From: Zymomonas sp.
GTDB taxonomy: Bacteria > Pseudomonadota > Alphaproteobacteria > Sphingomonadales > Sphingomonadaceae
DNA: 6,766 nt
Assembly: GCA_027489105.1 (NCBI GenBank)
Contig: JAIYAJ010000560.1
Coordinates: 1 to 6,766 of the forward strand
Direction: 5' to 3'
Shown: in pieces, positions 5,829-6,766 of the stretch
Numbering within the stretch: the stretch's first letter is position 1
Layout: the number at the start of each line of letters is the position of its first letter
Position numbers and translations under genes: made by a program
The notes under the pieces: generated by a model
Database searches by the model: none
The model's input: the letters and a program-made list of their open reading frames with translations, nothing else
Told to the model about the DNA's origin: nothing

Positions 5829-6766
5829 ATGCTCACACATATCTCGGTGCGCGGCGCGCGCGAACATAATCTCAAGGGCGTCGACGTCGACCTGCCGCGC
5901 GACAAGCTGATCGTGATCACCGGCCTGTCGGGATCGGGCAAGTCCAGCCTTGCCTTCGACACCATCTATGCCGAGGGCCAGCGCCGCTACGTCGAGAGCC
6001 TGTCGGCTTATGCACGCCAGTTTCTCGAACTGATGCAGAAGCCCGATGTCGATCATATCGAGGGGCTATCGCCGGCCATCTCGATCGAACAGAAGACGAC
6101 CAGCCGCAACCCCCGCTCGACCGTTGCGACGGTGACCCAGATCTACGACTATATGCGCCTGCTGTGGGCGCGCGTCGGCGTGCCCTATTCGCCCGCGACC
6201 GGCCTGCCGATCGCCGCGCAGACGATCAGCCAGATGGTCGACCGCATCCTGCAGTTGAAGGAGGGCACGCGCTTCCTGCTGCTCGCCCCGGTCGTGCGTG
6301 GCCGCAAGGGCGAGTATCGCAAGGAACTGGCCGAATGGCAGAGGGCCGGCTTCAGCCGCGTCCGCATCGACGGCGAGAATTACGAGATCGAGAACGCCCC
6401 GGCGCTCGACAAGAAGTACAAGCACGACATCGAGGTGGTGGTCGACCGCCTCGTCGTCCGCGAAGGCATCGAGACCCGCCTGGCACAGAGCCTCGAAACG
6501 GCGCTGCGCCTGGCCGATGGCCTGGCATTTGCCGATCTGGTCGACACCACCGTAGCCGAGGCGACCGTACAACGCCCCTCCACCGGCTTCGCCGGGCCCC
6601 CTCCCCGTTCCGGGGAGGATCAGGGAGCAGGCAATCCTCCCCGGCACGGGGAGGGGGACCAGCCGCAGGCTGGTGGAGGGGCAGCCGTCCGCGAAATGCC
6701 CGTCGCCTTCCAATATGGCGAGGCGCTGGCGGACTCCGCCGGCAAGACCACGGGCGGCATGAAGAA
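5829..6766 (+). CDS. uvrA: Excinuclease ABC subunit A (partial, N-terminal third), with in-frame repeat insertion
   Basis: UvrA is the damage-recognition ATPase of nucleotide excision repair; it dimerises, loads UvrB and then leaves. I read 312 codons from the ATG at 5829 to the right edge with no stop; homologues are about 940-980 residues. The N-terminus [18 protein letters not shown] is typical. The first Walker A motif GLSGSGKS is at residues 32-39, followed by [15 protein letters not shown] and [20 protein letters not shown], both strongly conserved. The UvrB-binding region follows, up to about residue 245. Residues 249-285 are encoded by a 109-bp palindromic repeat and have no counterpart in E. 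coli UvrA, where this stretch is short and leads to the first zinc module. After it the frame continues with [17 protein letters not shown]. No Shine-Dalgarno sequence precedes the ATG, so the mRNA may be leaderless or nearly so. An SOS operator lies just upstream. Confidence 0.95.
   Translation, partial: MLTHISVRGAREHNLKGVDVDLPRDKLIVITGLSGSGKSSLAFDTIYAEGQRRYVESLSAYARQFLELMQKPDVDHIEGLSPAISIEQKTTSRNPRSTVATVTQIYDYMRLLWARVGVPYSPATGLPIAAQTISQMVDRILQLKEGTRFLLLAPVVRGRKGEYRKELAEWQRAGFSRVRIDGENYEIENAPALDKKYKHDIEVVVDRLVVREGIETRLAQSLETALRLADGLAFADLVDTTVAEATVQRPSTGFAGPPPRSGEDQGAGNPPRHGEGDQPQAGGGAAVREMPVAFQYGEALADSAGKTTGGMK
6574..6682. repeat. REPIN-like inverted pair of GC-rich palindromic repeats inside uvrA
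   Basis: Two related arms, 6574-6620 and 6634-6682, are inverted copies around a 13-base spacer. The outer ends are a perfect 11-bp inverted repeat, GCCCCTCCACC and GGTGGAGGGGC. The inner ends match perfectly over GGGGAGGAT and ATCCTCCCC. Each arm also has its own small hairpins, such as CCGGCTTCGCCGG in the left arm and CCAGCCGCAGGCTGG in the right. The arms differ by a few substitutions and a 2-base length difference. This is the architecture of REPINs (paired REP sequences moved by a RAYT transposase). It is read as codons of uvrA, residues 249-285, rich in Gly, Pro, Ala, Gln and Arg. I see no clear target duplication at its edges. Confidence 0.85.

Noticed and set aside
6574..6682. An intrinsic terminator or an IS end
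   Set aside because: There is no T tract, no transposase and no clear target duplication. The paired-arm architecture fits a REPIN-like repeat better.
6066..6713. A minus-strand open frame of 215 codons across the repeat
   Set aside because: It is antisense to conserved uvrA codons. That the repeat is also open in this frame reflects its composition.
6540..6766. uvrA as a pseudogene broken by the repeat
   Set aside because: I followed the codons across both edges of the element and found no stop or frameshift, and the reading frame continues to the window end. The rest of the gene lies outside, so this is not final.
1..6766. CRISPR array, tRNA, rRNA, prophage or defence system
   Set aside because: I saw no regularly spaced repeats, no cloverleaf or rRNA-like sequence, and no phage, toxin or defence genes. 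All long genes are housekeeping families.

Overview
The window is high-GC chromosomal DNA from an alphaproteobacterium, most likely a sphingomonad (Sphingomonadales). The evidence is the wording of the NuoA-D, EF-P and UvrA proteins, the separate nuoC and nuoD genes, the alphaproteobacterial GTTC-N7-GTTC SOS operator, and a repeat of the kind I associate with sphingomonad intergenic regions. It is mainly core housekeeping DNA. I see no phage, IS element, CRISPR array, tRNA or rRNA.

Minus strand, 1-4507: the left half reads right to left. The start of the complex I operon, nuoA-nuoB-nuoC-nuoD, occupies 2802 down to 1; the genes overlap by 10, 4 and 1 bases and nuoD runs off the left edge. Upstream, and in the same direction, lie an inositol-monophosphatase-family gene (2997-3821, probably starting at a TTG) and efp (3944-4507). 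The 194-base gap before nuoA holds hairpins and is the likely site of the nuo promoter. The 122-base gap between efp and the phosphatase holds a small set of direct and inverted repeats.

Plus strand, 4708-5521: divergent from efp, a two-gene unit encodes a 76-residue twin-transmembrane HIG1-like protein and, 13 bases later, a PduO-type cob(I)alamin adenosyltransferase. It converges on a short minus-strand gene (5561-5695) for a 44-residue single-pass membrane protein with a strong Shine-Dalgarno sequence. An 8-bp stem-loop lies between the two.

Plus strand, 5829-6766: the 5' third of uvrA, cut by the right edge. Its upstream region carries a perfect alphaproteobacterial LexA box ending 9 bases before the ATG, and a near-consensus CtrA-type site shared with the divergent small gene. 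The most unusual object is a 109-bp REPIN-like inverted pair of GC-rich palindromes lying inside the uvrA coding sequence (6574-6682). It is read through in frame and adds about 36 Gly/Pro-rich residues. It has no stop codon in any of the three forward frames.

The genes cover respiration (nuo, possibly the HIG1-like protein), translation of proline stretches (efp), cofactor supply (adenosylcobalamin) and DNA repair (uvrA). Apart from possible pairing of the HIG1-like and adenosyltransferase genes, they do not form one system.
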